From Limimaricola variabilis (GTDB taxonomy: Bacteria; Pseudomonadota; Alphaproteobacteria; Rhodobacterales; Rhodobacteraceae): DNA of 64,000 bases. Positions 17,569 to 26,947 of the stretch are shown one piece after another; the first letter of the stretch is position 1; each line of letters opens with the position of its first letter. Below the pieces are notes generated by a model. It was not told the DNA's origin. It worked only from the letters and a program-made list of their open reading frames with translations, and ran no database searches. Location of the stretch: NCBI RefSeq assembly GCF_014195545.1, contig NZ_JACIBX010000009.1, positions 62,001-126,000 of the forward strand, written 5' to 3'. Made by a program: the position numbers and the translations under genes.

Positions 17569-19086
17569 TCAGACCGGCATGGCTTCCTTGGCGGGGCCGG
17601 GGTCGCCGAGGTGGTCGTGACCGGAGAGGTCCATGACGTCCTCGTTGTCGCGAGCCCAGTTGGCGCGGTCCTTGTCGGAGGCCTTGGGCGAGAACAGCCC
17701 CGTGACGGCGTAGAAGATACCGATCACCGGCGCAGTCCAGCAGGCGAAGGCCAGCGGGATGTAGAGCAGGTTCTCCATGTTGCCGTCCATGATGCCGAGG
17801 CCCAGCGCGGTGATCACGAAGGCACCGCCGGCGTTCCACGGGATCAGGGGGCTCATCAGCGTGCCGCCTTCCTCGGTGGCGCGGCTCAGGTTGAGCGTGG
17901 AGTAGCCCATGCCGCGATAGAGCGGCGCATACATCCGGCCCGGCAGGGCGATCGAGATGTAGGGATCGCCCGCAACCACGTTGGTGGCAAACGAGGTGAC
18001 GATGGCCGAGGACTGCACCGCGGCAAAGCTCTTCACCCGGTTGACGATGGCGAGGATGATCGCCTCGAGGCAGCCGGTGCGCTCCAGCGCGCCACCGAAG
18101 CCCAGCGCGATCAGCATCAGCGAGATGGTCCACATCATCGACTGGATGCCGCCCTTGTTCAGCAGCGCGTCGATGTCGGCGATGCCGGTCTCGATCGAGT
18201 AGCCCGACTGCGCGTAGGTGAACACGTCATGCAGGCCGACGCCCTGCTGGAACATGGCGATGATGCCACCCAGCAGCACGCCCGCGAAGAGCGAGGGCAG
18301 CGGCGGCTGGCGGAACAGCGCGAGACCGATGACCAGCAGTGCCGGGGTCAGCGGGATCAGCCCGAGGGCGAAGTCCTGCTCCAGCCGCGCGGTGATCTGG
18401 GTGATCGCCTCAAGCGAGGTATCGGCCGGCTCGATCAGCCCGTAGCCCGCCACGATATAGACGCCCAGCGCGATCAGCATCGCGGGCACCGTGGTCGGCA
18501 GCATGTTCTGGATGTGGTCGAAGATGTTCACGCCGGTCACGGCGGGGGCGAGGTTGGTGGTGTCCGACAGCGGCGAGATCTTGTCGCCGAAGAAGGCGCC
18601 CGAGACGATCGCACCGGCGGTCCAGTACATCGGGATGCCGAAGCCCGCGCCGATGCCCATGAGCGCCACGCCGATCGTGCCGACCGTGCCCCAGGAGGTG
18701 CCCAGCGACAGCGAGACGACCGCACAGAGGATCATCGCGGCGGCAAGGAAGATCGAGGGGTTCAGAAGGGTCAGGCCGTAATAGATCAGTGTCGGCACGG
18801 TGCCCGAGGCGATCCAGACGCCGATGATCATGCCAACCACGATCAGCACCGAAAGCGACGGCAGCGAGACGTGGATGACGTGGAACACGCCCTCGCGGAT
18901 ATCGGTCCATTTCTGGCCGCGCAGGACGCCCAGCAGGCCGGTGATGGCGAGGCCGATGACCAGCGGGATATGCGGCGTGAAGTCACCGAAATAGAAGAGC
19001 TGCAGGCCGAGTAGGCCCAAGGTCAGAACGACCGGCAACAGGGCCAGTCCGAGCGATGGCAGTTTTCTGTCTGTCGTGTCGGTCAC
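17569..19086 (-). CDS. nhaC: Na+/H+ antiporter NhaC family
   Basis: A 505-residue inner-membrane protein with about 11 hydrophobic helices. The segments SLGTSWGTVGTIGVALMGI, GAFFGDKISPLSDTTNLAPA and ATEEGGTLMSPLIPWNAGGA are characteristic of NhaC, which exchanges sodium for protons. The start is GTG (first residues VTDTTDRK), with AGGAG about twelve bases upstream; a longer frame to an earlier ATG covers untranslated DNA. Paralogues can carry other substrates such as malate-lactate, so specificity is inferred. Confidence 0.9.
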   Translation of the reverse strand: MTDTTDRKLPSLGLALLPVVLTLGLLGLQLFYFGDFTPHIPLVIGLAITGLLGVLRGQKWTDIREGVFHVIHVSLPSLSVLIVVGMIIGVWIASGTVPTLIYYGLTLLNPSIFLAAAMILCAVVSLSLGTSWGTVGTIGVALMGIGAGFGIPMYWTAGAIVSGAFFGDKISPLSDTTNLAPAVTGVNIFDHIQNMLPTTVPAMLIALGVYIVAGYGLIEPADTSLEAITQITARLEQDFALGLIPLTPALLVIGLALFRQPPLPSLFAGVLLGGIIAMFQQGVGLHDVFTYAQSGYSIETGIADIDALLNKGGIQSMMWTISLMLIALGFGGALERTGCLEAIILAIVNRVKSFAAVQSSAIVTSFATNVVAGDPYISIALPGRMYAPLYRGMGYSTLNLSRATEEGGTLMSPLIPWNAGGAFVITALGLGIMDGNMENLLYIPLAFACWTAPVIGIFYAVTGLFSPKASDKDRANWARDNEDVMDLSGHDHLGDPGPAKEAMPV

Positions 19087-19341
19087 GTGGGAGCGATCTC
19101 CTGACTGTTGAAAAAGGCGCCTTATGGGGGAATTAGCGGAGAATTGCCACCGGGGTAGGGGAATTTCGGCTGAAATAATCTGGTTTCGAAGGCATATGGA
19201 GCCGTCATGGCCCATTATTGCAGGCGGATCGGGCCGTGGTGCGGAAGTGCGCAACGGATTGTGCAGGGCCTCTCCCTCGACAGCCACCTTCCGCAGGGAC
19301 ATCTACCGGACCAACCCGTCACAGATGTCAGGACACCCGCG

Positions 19342-20208
19342 ATGAAGGATCTCACCGAGTACACCCCGCCCAAGGTCTGGACCTGGGATGCGGAGAATGG
19401 CGGCCAGTTCGCCAAGACCAACCGCCCCATCGCCGGGGCGACCCATGACAAGCCGTTGCCCGAGGGCGAGCATCCCTTCCAGCTCTACTCCATGGCCACG
19501 CCCAATGGCGTTAAGGTCACGATGCTGTTCGAGGAACTGCTCGAAGCGGGACATGAGGGCGCGGAATACGACGCCTGGCTCATCAGGATCGGCGAGGGCG
19601 ACCAGTTCGGTTCGGGCTTCGTGGAGATCAATCCGAACTCCAAGATCCCGGCGCTGGTGGACCGCACCGGCGACGCGCCGCAGCGGGTCTTCGAATCGGG
19701 CGCGATCCTTCTGCATCTGGCGGAGAAGTTCGGGGCCTTCCTGCCGAAGGAGCCGGGCCGGCGCACCGAGGCGCTGAGCTGGCTGTTCTGGCAGATGGGA
19801 AGCGCGCCCTATCTGGGCGGCGGCTTCGGACACTTCTATGCCTATGCGCCGGAAAAGTTCGAATACCCGATCAACCGTTTCGCCATGGAGACCAAGCGCC
19901 AACTCGACGTGCTCGACCGGCACTTGGCCGAGCATGAGTTCATGGCGGACGAGTACTCGATCGCCGACATGGCGATCTGGGCTTGGTACGGTCAACTGGT
20001 GCTGGGCCGCCTCTACGATGCCGCCGAGTTCCTCGACGTCGAGAGCTACGGCCACGTGATGCGCTGGGCGAAGGCCATCGATGCCCGGCCCGCGGTTCGG
20101 CGGGGCCGCATGGTCAACCGCTCCTTCGGCGATCCGGCCCTGCAGCTGCACGAACGGCACGCGGCCGAGGATTTCGAGACCAAAACGCAAGACAAGATCG
20201 GCGGCTGA
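19342..20208 (+). CDS. yghU: Glutathione-dependent disulfide-bond oxidoreductase YghU
   Basis: A 288-residue glutathione transferase-like protein. The thioredoxin-fold N domain carries LYSMATPNGVKVTMLFEELL and the C domain the ADMAIWAWYG motif, both typical of YghU/Ure2-like Nu-class enzymes that reduce disulfides with two bound glutathiones. I used the ATG at MKDLTEYTPPKVWTW, the family start; AGGA is about ten bases upstream. The 255-base gap to nhaC must contain two divergent promoters. Confidence 0.93.
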   Translation: MKDLTEYTPPKVWTWDAENGGQFAKTNRPIAGATHDKPLPEGEHPFQLYSMATPNGVKVTMLFEELLEAGHEGAEYDAWLIRIGEGDQFGSGFVEINPNSKIPALVDRTGDAPQRVFESGAILLHLAEKFGAFLPKEPGRRTEALSWLFWQMGSAPYLGGGFGHFYAYAPEKFEYPINRFAMETKRQLDVLDRHLAEHEFMADEYSIADMAIWAWYGQLVLGRLYDAAEFLDVESYGHVMRWAKAIDARPAVRRGRMVNRSFGDPALQLHERHAAEDFETKTQDKIGG

Positions 20209-20230
20209 GCCGGCGCATCTTCGAGAAGAG

Positions 20231-20263
20231 AGGGCTGGCACCGACGGGTGCCAGCCCTTTTCG
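20231..20263 (+). terminator. Rho-independent terminator after yghU
   Basis: An 11-base perfect GC-rich stem (GGGCTGGCACC / GGTGCCAGCCC) with a tetraloop and a TTTTCGTTT tail, between yghU and the convergent transglycosylase gene. Confidence 0.88.
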
Positions 20264-20271
20264 TTTGCATG

Positions 20272-21516
20272 TCAGCGCAATGCGGACTTCATCCCGGCCT
20301 CGGAAAAGCAGGTCGGCGCACGCCCCTGCGTGGCCTGCCACTGGCCGATCGAGCGTCGGGTCTTGTAGCCCGCCAGCCCGTCGGCCCCGCCCGTGTCGTA
20401 GCCCTTGGACATCAGCGCCTGCTGCATGGCGGCCACGTCGCCGCGCATGAGCCCGCCCACCGCGCCCCAGCCCGCCGCGAAATCGCCCGCCCCATAGGCG
20501 ATGCGGTCACCGACATGGCCGACGAACAGCGCGTAGAGATCGCTCATGTTGTAGTCCTTGAGCACGTAGAAGTTGGGCGTGACGATGAAGGCGGGACCGT
20601 GCCGGCCGGCCGGCATCAACAGAAAGCCCGTCGCGGCGGCTTCATGCGCCGGAAACGGCTTGCCCGAGACGCGGCTGATGCCCATGGCGGCCCAATCGCG
20701 GATCAGGCGGCCCTGATCCGGTCCTTCCAGCGCGCAGGAGACATTCGCGGGCACCCGGACCTCGAAGCCCCAGTCGCGCCCCGCCACCCAGCCGTGCCGC
20801 GCGAGGTAGTTGCCGATCGAGGCGAGGGTGTCGGCCTCGGATCGCCAGATGTCGGTCCGGCCGTCGCCATCACCGTCGGCTGCGAACTTCAGAAAGCTCG
20901 ACGGCATGAATTGCGGTTGGCCCAGCGCCCCGGCCCAGCTCGACTTCATCGCACCGGCAGGCGCGTGTCCGGCCTGCGCGATGCGCAGCAGCGCTAGCAG
21001 CTCGGCGGTGAAGTATTCGGCGCGGCGCCCCATGAAGGCCTTGGTGCCGAGGACGCGGAAGGCGTCATGCGGGATCGCCGCGCGGCCATAGGCGCTCTCG
21101 CGGCCCCAGATCGCCAGGGTGATGTGCCCCGGCACGCCGGTCGCCCGTTCCACCGCGCGCAGCACCCCGGCATGGCGCGCCGCCATCTGACGGCCGGTCG
21201 CCGCCGCGCCTTCGACCGCGCCGCGCGAGAAATAGGCAGAGGGGCTCGCGAATTCTGCCTGACGCTGGCGCCCCTGGGGCTGGGTCGGCGCGCCGGGCGG
21301 GGCGAGATCCGGGATGTCCCAATCCAGCGCGACATGTCCCAGCGCCGCGTCGAAAGTCCCGCGCGACACGCCCTCGCGCGCCGCCTGCGGCCAGAGCGTC
21401 CTCTCGCGCCATTCGCGGAACTGCCGCTCGACAGCCGCGCGATCCTGCGCGCTGGCGGCGAGGGGCAGGACAGCGGGCAGGGCGATCAGCAAGCACAGGG
21501 CGATCAGGCGGATCAT
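20272..21516 (-). CDS. Lytic murein transglycosylase (MltB-type) with peptidoglycan-binding domain
   Basis: A 414-residue secreted enzyme that cleaves the MurNAc-GlcNAc bond to leave 1,6-anhydro ends. A signal peptide covers about residues 1-23 (MIRLIALCLLIALPAV). The catalytic domain has the Glu in IWGRESAYGR and the GALGQPQFMPSSFLKFA motif of family 3; a C-terminal peptidoglycan-binding repeat ends the protein (ALMSKGYDTGGADGLAGYKT). GGAGG sits five bases before the second in-frame ATG, so I start there instead of five codons earlier. Confidence 0.93.
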   Translation of the reverse strand: MIRLIALCLLIALPAVLPLAASAQDRAAVERQFREWRERTLWPQAAREGVSRGTFDAALGHVALDWDIPDLAPPGAPTQPQGRQRQAEFASPSAYFSRGAVEGAAATGRQMAARHAGVLRAVERATGVPGHITLAIWGRESAYGRAAIPHDAFRVLGTKAFMGRRAEYFTAELLALLRIAQAGHAPAGAMKSSWAGALGQPQFMPSSFLKFAADGDGDGRTDIWRSEADTLASIGNYLARHGWVAGRDWGFEVRVPANVSCALEGPDQGRLIRDWAAMGISRVSGKPFPAHEAAATGFLLMPAGRHGPAFIVTPNFYVLKDYNMSDLYALFVGHVGDRIAYGAGDFAAGWGAVGGLMRGDVAAMQQALMSKGYDTGGADGLAGYKTRRSIGQWQATQGRAPTCFSEAGMKSALR

Positions 21517-21700
21517 CGGGGCCTCCGGCAAACGGGGTGGTCTGGGGGACCCTAGACCGCCGACCCCGCCCGGTCACGGCGCTGTGGAGCGCGGGGCAGG
21601 CCACCCGGCGTGATCCCGCCGGGGACGCCGAGCTTGCCTGCGCTGCGGACCGACGCATGTTCACTGACGCGAAGGTCGCAGGACATGGCAGGCGAGGCGG

Positions 21701-22975
21701 ATGCAGGAAGAGGCGTTTTTCGGGTTCAATCGCTACCACATCGCGTTGGCGGTGCTGGGGCTGGTGGTGATCGCGGCGCGCTGGCTGCCGCGGCTGGTGT
21801 CGCGGCGCGAACCGGCGGCGGCACCGCTGATGATCCTGTTCGGCGCGGGCGTGGCGCTGCTCCTTCCCGACCTCGCCACGCTGCCCGACCCGCGCGAGGC
21901 GCCGCTGCCTTGGGAGCTTGCGAGCGAGTTGACCGTGATCGTGGCGCTGTTCGGAGCCGGCATGCGGATCGACGATCTGGGCTCCTGGGCGCGGTGGATG
22001 CCGACGATCCGGATGCTGGGCATCGCCATGCCACTGACCATCCTCTCCGTGGCGCTTCTCGGGGTCGGGCTCACCGGCATGACCGTGGCCGGGGCGATCC
22101 TGCTCGGCGCGGTTCTCGCGCCCACCGACCCGGTGCTCGCCGCTGACGTCCAGGTCGGACCGCCACAGGAGGGCGAGGAGCATCCCGTCCGCTTCACCCT
22201 GACCACCGAGGCGGGACTGAATGACGGCCTCGCCTTTCCCTTCGTCTATCTCGGCCTGATCGTCGCGGCGGAGGGGCTGAACCCGGGCAATTGGTTGATG
22301 GAATGGCTGGCGCTCGACGTGGTCTACCGGATCGCCGTGGGCACGGCGATGGGCTGGCTGGGTGGCAAAGCGCTGGCCTTTATACTGTTCCGGCTGCCCT
22401 CCGACGCCGCCCTGGCCGAGACCGGCTCGGGCGTGGTGGCGCTGGCGGGCATCCTGCTATGCTACGGTTCGACCGAGTTGGTCGAAGGCTACGGGTTCAT
22501 CGCGGTGGCGATCCTCGGCCTGACGCTCCGCCGGATCGAGGCGGATCACCATTTCCACCGTCGCCTGCACGACTTCTCCGAATCGATCGAGCATGCGCTG
22601 ACCGCCGTGCTTCTGGTGGCGCTGGGCACGGTGCTGCCGCTGCTGTTCCGCGACCTCAGCTGGGGGCAGGTCGTGGCGGCGTTGGCGCTGCTGTTGGTAA
22701 TCCGGCCGCTGGCAGGCTGGGTGTCGCTCGCCGGGAGCGGTTTCCATCCACGCGACCGGATGATCGTCGCCGTCTACGGCGTGCGTGGCATCGGTTCGAT
22801 CTACTATTTGTGCTATGCCGGCAGCCACATGGAGTTCGTCAACGAGGACGCGCTGTGGTCCTTGGTGGCGCTGGTGATCCTGATCTCGACCATTCTCCAC
22901 GGCTTCAGCGTCGGCTGGGCGATGGAGCAATCCTCCGAGACGCGTGAGCGTCGAAAGCTCGCTGTCGATCGATGA
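21701..22975 (+). CDS. CPA1 family cation:proton antiporter
   Basis: A 424-residue membrane protein with about 12 helices. The LGAVLAPTDPVLAADVQVG and TTEAGLNDGLAFPFVY motifs carry the Asp residues used for ion exchange in the NhaP/CPA1 group. It therefore probably exchanges Na+ or K+ for H+. Together with NhaC it makes two antiporters in 5 kb, fitting a marine or saline habitat. Confidence 0.9.
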   Translation: MQEEAFFGFNRYHIALAVLGLVVIAARWLPRLVSRREPAAAPLMILFGAGVALLLPDLATLPDPREAPLPWELASELTVIVALFGAGMRIDDLGSWARWMPTIRMLGIAMPLTILSVALLGVGLTGMTVAGAILLGAVLAPTDPVLAADVQVGPPQEGEEHPVRFTLTTEAGLNDGLAFPFVYLGLIVAAEGLNPGNWLMEWLALDVVYRIAVGTAMGWLGGKALAFILFRLPSDAALAETGSGVVALAGILLCYGSTELVEGYGFIAVAILGLTLRRIEADHHFHRRLHDFSESIEHALTAVLLVALGTVLPLLFRDLSWGQVVAALALLLVIRPLAGWVSLAGSGFHPRDRMIVAVYGVRGIGSIYYLCYAGSHMEFVNEDALWSLVALVILISTILHGFSVGWAMEQSSETRERRKLAVDR

Positions 22976-22994
22976 GGGGCCGCAGCTAGGTGCG

Positions 22995-23029
22995 GACCGA
23001 TCCGAGCGATCTGCCCGGATCGGTCTTCC
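22995..23029. terminator. Hairpin terminator between antiporter and aminotransferase genes
   Basis: A ten-base perfect stem (GACCGATCCG / CGGATCGGTC) with an 11-base loop followed by TTCC, lying between convergent genes. Confidence 0.6.
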
Positions 23030-23119
23030 AGCTCAGGGTGATGTTTCGCCTCAATCGGCTAGCGCATCCGCGCCTCGTAAGCCTGAACGATCAGCGGTCC
23101 GCTACTTCCTGTGGACCTC

Positions 23120-24358
23120 TCATCCGATCAGTTCGACCTGCCTTTGCAAAGGGGCCGCGGGGCTGGGCCGGGCGAATGTCCGAATGCGGGATACGGCGTG
23201 CAAGGCGCGGGCCAGCGGCGCGATCTGCTCATGCCTGAGCCCCGCGACGTTGATGCGCCCGGTATCGGTGCCGTAGATCGCGAACTCCTCGCGCAGCCGC
23301 CGCATTTCCTCCGGTCCGAGTGGCAGCAGCGAGAACATTCCCTTCTGCCGACGCAGACCGGCAAAGGCCGGATCCGCCCCCTCCGCTTCGAGCGCATCGC
23401 CCAGGGCCGAACGCAGGCCGTTCACTCGCGCGCGCATCGCGTCGACCTCGCGGAGCCAGCTTTCCGGCGCGACGAGGATCTCTGCCGCGATCGCCGCGCC
23501 ATGCTCGGGCGGCATGGAGTAACTGGCCCGGGCGATCCGCTCCAGCAGCGGGCCGACCGGGGCGATCGCGGCGGGGCTTTCGCCGACCACCAGTGCCGCG
23601 CCGGTGCGTTCGCAATAGAGTCCCATGTTCTTGGAACAACTGGCGGCGATCAGCACGGTGGGGTTTTCGTCCACCACGCGACGCAGCCCCGCGGCGTCTG
23701 CCTCCATGCCGTCGCCGAAGCCCTGATAGGCCATATCGACCAGCGGGATCAGCCCGCGTGCAGCGCAGAAGGCCGAGACTTCGGCCCATTGCGGTTCTGA
23801 CAGGTCGATGCCCGACGGGTTGTGGCAGCAGCCATGCAGCAGCACCACATCGCCGGGCACCGCCGCCTTCAGATCGTCGAGCATCGCGTCAAGATCGAGG
23901 GCTCGGTCGTCCTCGCGCAGCCGGTAGGTCTCGAAGCGCAGGCCCGGCGCGGTCATCAGGGGCCGGTGGTTGATGTAGCCCGGATCGCTCGACCAGACGG
24001 TCGCATCCGGGCGGGCGGCGGCGATCATCTCGGCCAGGAGCCGCAGCGCGCCAGTGCCGCCGACGCTCTGCATCGCATGGGTGCGGGCGAGGCGGGCCGG
24101 CACGTCGCCCAGCAAGAGACGCACCATGCCCGCGTTGAACGCGGCGTTGCCGGACAGCGCGCGGTAGGCCTTGGAGGGCGCGGCCTGCGCGAGCCGCGCC
24201 TCGGCCCGGCGCACCGCTTCGGGCACGGGTGTCTCGCCGCTCTCATCGCGGTAGACACCGACCACGAGATCCATGCGCCCCGGGCGCGGGTCGGCGCGGA
24301 AGGCCGAGATCAGGCTCCACAGCGGATCGGAGCCGGGCTGGGGCAGTCGGTCGAGCAT
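23120..24358 (-). CDS. Aromatic amino acid aminotransferase (TyrB family)
   Basis: A 412-residue class I aminotransferase. The PLP lysine is in SCSKNMGLYCERTG, and the N-terminal DPLWSLISAFRADPRPGRMD and HGCCHNPSGID stretches place it with TyrB/aspartate-type enzymes, which interconvert aromatic amino acids and their keto acids. It carries about 15 extra residues at the C-terminus (RPSPAAPLQRQVELIG). It lies 17 bases after the EamA gene and is probably co-transcribed with it under the divergent Lrp regulator. Confidence 0.92.
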   Translation of the reverse strand: MLDRLPQPGSDPLWSLISAFRADPRPGRMDLVVGVYRDESGETPVPEAVRRAEARLAQAAPSKAYRALSGNAAFNAGMVRLLLGDVPARLARTHAMQSVGGTGALRLLAEMIAAARPDATVWSSDPGYINHRPLMTAPGLRFETYRLREDDRALDLDAMLDDLKAAVPGDVVLLHGCCHNPSGIDLSEPQWAEVSAFCAARGLIPLVDMAYQGFGDGMEADAAGLRRVVDENPTVLIAASCSKNMGLYCERTGAALVVGESPAAIAPVGPLLERIARASYSMPPEHGAAIAAEILVAPESWLREVDAMRARVNGLRSALGDALEAEGADPAFAGLRRQKGMFSLLPLGPEEMRRLREEFAIYGTDTGRINVAGLRHEQIAPLARALHAVSRIRTFARPSPAAPLQRQVELIG

Positions 24359-24375
24359 GACGGTCTCCTACGGGA

Positions 24376-25281
24376 TCAAGAACGGGCGGCGCGGAACACG
24401 CCAAGGGTGACGATGGCGATGCCGGCGAAGATCATCGGCGTCAGCGACTCGCCCAGCAGCGGCACCGCGCCGAGGGCTGCGAGGGCAGGGGCGAGGGAGC
24501 CCACGGCGGCGCAGGTCGCCGGGCCGAGCCGGGCGATCGCGGCGGCATAGGCGAGGCTCGCCAGCACGCCGACGCCGAGCCCCTGCACCACGAGGAAAGG
24601 CAGGATCTCCGTGAACGACACGGTCATGATCCGCGTCTCGACCATGCCCGTGGCGATCATCGCGCCCAGCGCGGCAAGCGAGGGCAGGCACAACAGCAGG
24701 GTGCAGCCGATCGGGTCGAGCCCGGCGCGCCGCAGCCCGAGCGTGTAGGCGCCCCACATCAGGCTCGCGCCCAGCAGCAGCCCCGCGCCACCGAGCGCCG
24801 CGCCGTCGAGCGCGCCTTGGCCCGCCACGAGCAGCGCCACGCCGCCGAGGATCAGGGCCAGCGCACGGCCGCGCGCGCGGGACACGGCGGTCCTGTCGAT
24901 CAGGAAAGCGAGCAGGGCAACCGAGAGCGGCGTGGTCCCCGCGATCAGGGCGCCGACATGCGCTGCCGAGGTAAGCCTACCGCCCCATGAGGCGGTAAAG
25001 AAGAAGGGCAGCCCCGCCCCGAGCGTCACCAGCGCGGCATCGAGCGGCCGCACCCGGCGCAGCGCCGGAAGCCGCGAAGCGAGCCACGGCGCGAGGATCA
25101 ACACGGGCAGGCCGAAGCGGATCAGCGCCACGTCGGCCGGTGCCAGCGCCGAGACGCCGATCGCCCGGATCGAGAGCGCGAACCCCGCCCAGATCGTCAC
25201 CGCCACCGCGATGGCGGCCCAGCCGGCCAGCCGGGACGTGGCGGGCCACGCGCTGGTCGGTGTCATGATGGTCGTGGTCAT
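24376..25281 (-). CDS. EamA/DMT superfamily transporter
   Basis: A 301-residue protein with ten predicted membrane helices arranged as two EamA repeats (IWAGFALSIRAIGVSALAPAD; SLMWGAYTLGLRRAGLDPIG). Such proteins export amino acids or other metabolites. AGGAGAG precedes the ATG. It is first in a two-gene unit with the aromatic aminotransferase and is divergent from lrp, which suggests amino acid or keto-acid efflux; the substrate is inferred from context only. Confidence 0.9.
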   Translation of the reverse strand: MTTTIMTPTSAWPATSRLAGWAAIAVAVTIWAGFALSIRAIGVSALAPADVALIRFGLPVLILAPWLASRLPALRRVRPLDAALVTLGAGLPFFFTASWGGRLTSAAHVGALIAGTTPLSVALLAFLIDRTAVSRARGRALALILGGVALLVAGQGALDGAALGGAGLLLGASLMWGAYTLGLRRAGLDPIGCTLLLCLPSLAALGAMIATGMVETRIMTVSFTEILPFLVVQGLGVGVLASLAYAAAIARLGPATCAAVGSLAPALAALGAVPLLGESLTPMIFAGIAIVTLGVFRAARS

Positions 25282-25343
25282 GCCGCTCTCCTGCCTGTCT
25301 CGGGCGCAGCATGGCGTGGCGTCTCAGCAATCGGCTTGCTATC

Positions 25344-25382
25344 TCTGCCTGCAGAGTAAGAGATTTTGGCAGATTCTGCCAA
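25344..25382. promoter_or_regulatory. Palindromic operator between eamA and lrp
   Basis: A perfect 17-base palindrome TTGGCAGATTCTGCCAA (8-base arms, positions 25366-25382) lies 13 bases before the lrp start, and a second dyad TCTGC-CT-GCAGA sits at 25344-25355. This is the expected place for autogenous and divergent control by an Lrp/AsnC regulator. Confidence 0.6.
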
Positions 25383-25395
25383 GAAAGGGCGGGAA

Positions 25396-25854
25396 ATGGA
25401 CGAGAAGGACAGGCAGATCATCGCCGCGCTCCAAGCGCATGGGCGGCTGACCAACCAGGAACTGTCGCAGAAGGTGAATCTCTCACCGTCGCCCTGCCTG
25501 CGACGGCTGCGGATTTTGGAGGATAGCGGCGTCATTCGTGGCTATGCCGCCATCGTTGATGAGATCGCCTATGGCCTACCGATCACTGCCTTCGTGCGGG
25601 TCCGGCTGGAGCGGCATGGCGAGGCGCAGGTCGCTGAGTTCGAGCGCAAGGTACGCGACATCGACGCGATCCTCGACTGCTACATGATGACCGGGGATGA
25701 CGACTATCTGCTGCGGGTGCTGGTCTCCAGCCTGCAGGATTACGAGATCTTCGTGCGCCAGAAGCTGCACCAGATCGGCGGCATCGCCGCGATCGAGACG
25801 AGCTTTGCCTATGGCACGGTCAAGCGGCGGACGGTGTTTCCCCGGATCGACTGA
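25396..25854 (+). CDS. Lrp/AsnC family transcriptional regulator
   Basis: A 152-residue regulator. The N-terminal winged helix (DRQIIAALQAHGRLTNQELS; LSPSPCLRRLRILEDSG) is followed by the RAM ligand-binding domain (VRVRLERHGEAQVAEFE; YMMTGDDDYLLRV). I chose the ATG after AAGGGCGGG that yields the family N-terminus MDEKDRQII. It faces the eamA-aminotransferase unit and probably controls it in response to an amino acid. Confidence 0.95.
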   Translation: MDEKDRQIIAALQAHGRLTNQELSQKVNLSPSPCLRRLRILEDSGVIRGYAAIVDEIAYGLPITAFVRVRLERHGEAQVAEFERKVRDIDAILDCYMMTGDDDYLLRVLVSSLQDYEIFVRQKLHQIGGIAAIETSFAYGTVKRRTVFPRID

Positions 25855-26033
25855 CCGGGCGCCCGGCGGCAGTTCGACTGCGACAAGATCCCCGTCTCAA
25901 ATTCCCTTGCCATACGACGAAGGGCAGACCCTGATGGATGGGCGCCACCGGTGTTCCGGCTCACTGCCCCCGGTCGGTGCTGCGCTTCGAACGATCGGCG
26001 TCATTCCATCGAACGCGAAGTCTAGGAGGTGCC

Positions 26034-26828
26034 ATGTCCAGATTACGCAACAAGACCGCTCTTATCACAGGGGGCGCGCGCGGCATCGGGGCCGCCATCG
26101 CTCGCGCATTTCGCGACGAAGGTGCTGCCGTGCTCCTGATCGACATCGACGGCGATGAGGGCCAGGCGACGGCCGACCAGATCGGCGCGCGTTTCGCTCG
26201 GCTCGACGTATCCTCCGAAGCGGACTGGGACGCAGTGGCCGAACAGTACCCAGCGCTCGACGTGCTGGTGAACAATGCGGGCATCACCGGTTTCGAGGGG
26301 CCGTTCGATGGCCCGCCGCCCGCGCATGACCCCGAGAATGCGAGCCTCGCAGACTGGCGCGCGGTGCACGCGGTCAACAGTGACGGCACCTTCCTCGGCT
26401 GTCGCTATGCCATTCGTGCGATGCGGGCGAAGGGGGCGGGCTCCATCATCAATATCTCGTCGCGCTCCGGCCTCGTGGGGATCCCGATGGCGGCAGCCTA
26501 CGCGGCATCAAAAGCCGCGATCCGCAACCACACGAAATCCGTCGCGCTCTACTGCGCGGGGCAGGGGCTCGCGATCCGCTGCAATTCGATCCACCCGGCG
26601 GCGATCATGACGCCGATGTGGGAGCCGATGCTGGGCGATGGCCCCGACCGCACCGAACGGGAGGCCGCGATGGTTGCCGACACGCCGCTTAGGCGGTTCG
26701 GCGAGGCGGAGGAGGTCGCCGCGCTGGCCGTCCTGCTCGCTTCGGACGAGGTCACCTACATGACCGGGGCGGAGTTGACGATCGACGGTGGTATCCTCGC
26801 GGGATCGGCCGCCACGCCGGGCGGCTGA
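26034..26828 (+). CDS. Short-chain dehydrogenase/reductase
   Basis: A 264-residue classical SDR. The cofactor motif TGGARGIG is near residues 13-20, NNAG follows in [12 protein letters not shown], the catalytic Ser is in NISSRSG and Tyr-x3-Lys is YAASK. Asp at the end of the second strand (LLIDIDGD) favours NAD over NADP. AGGAGG before the ATG is strong and sets the start. It resembles cyclohexanol/cyclopentanol and 3-hydroxysteroid dehydrogenases, but the substrate is unknown. Confidence 0.9.
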   Translation: MSRLRNKTALITGGARGIGAAIARAFRDEGAAVLLIDIDGDEGQATADQIGARFARLDVSSEADWDAVAEQYPALDVLVNNAGITGFEGPFDGPPPAHDPENASLADWRAVHAVNSDGTFLGCRYAIRAMRAKGAGSIINISSRSGLVGIPMAAAYAASKAAIRNHTKSVALYCAGQGLAIRCNSIHPAAIMTPMWEPMLGDGPDRTEREAAMVADTPLRRFGEAEEVAALAVLLASDEVTYMTGAELTIDGGILAGSAATPGG

Positions 26829-26947
26829 GGGGAAACCTTTTCTGGCACGCGTTCACCCGCTGCTTGGGTGGGATCGCTTCGTCTGAAGTGATGCTCAAGC
26901 CCGGAGATGAAGGCAGCCGCGCACTAAGTGCTTCGTGCCCTTGGCCC

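Noticed and set aside
23111-23800. Plus-strand frames opposite the aromatic aminotransferase
   Set aside because: Shadow frames; the minus strand has the PLP lysine and complete family signature.
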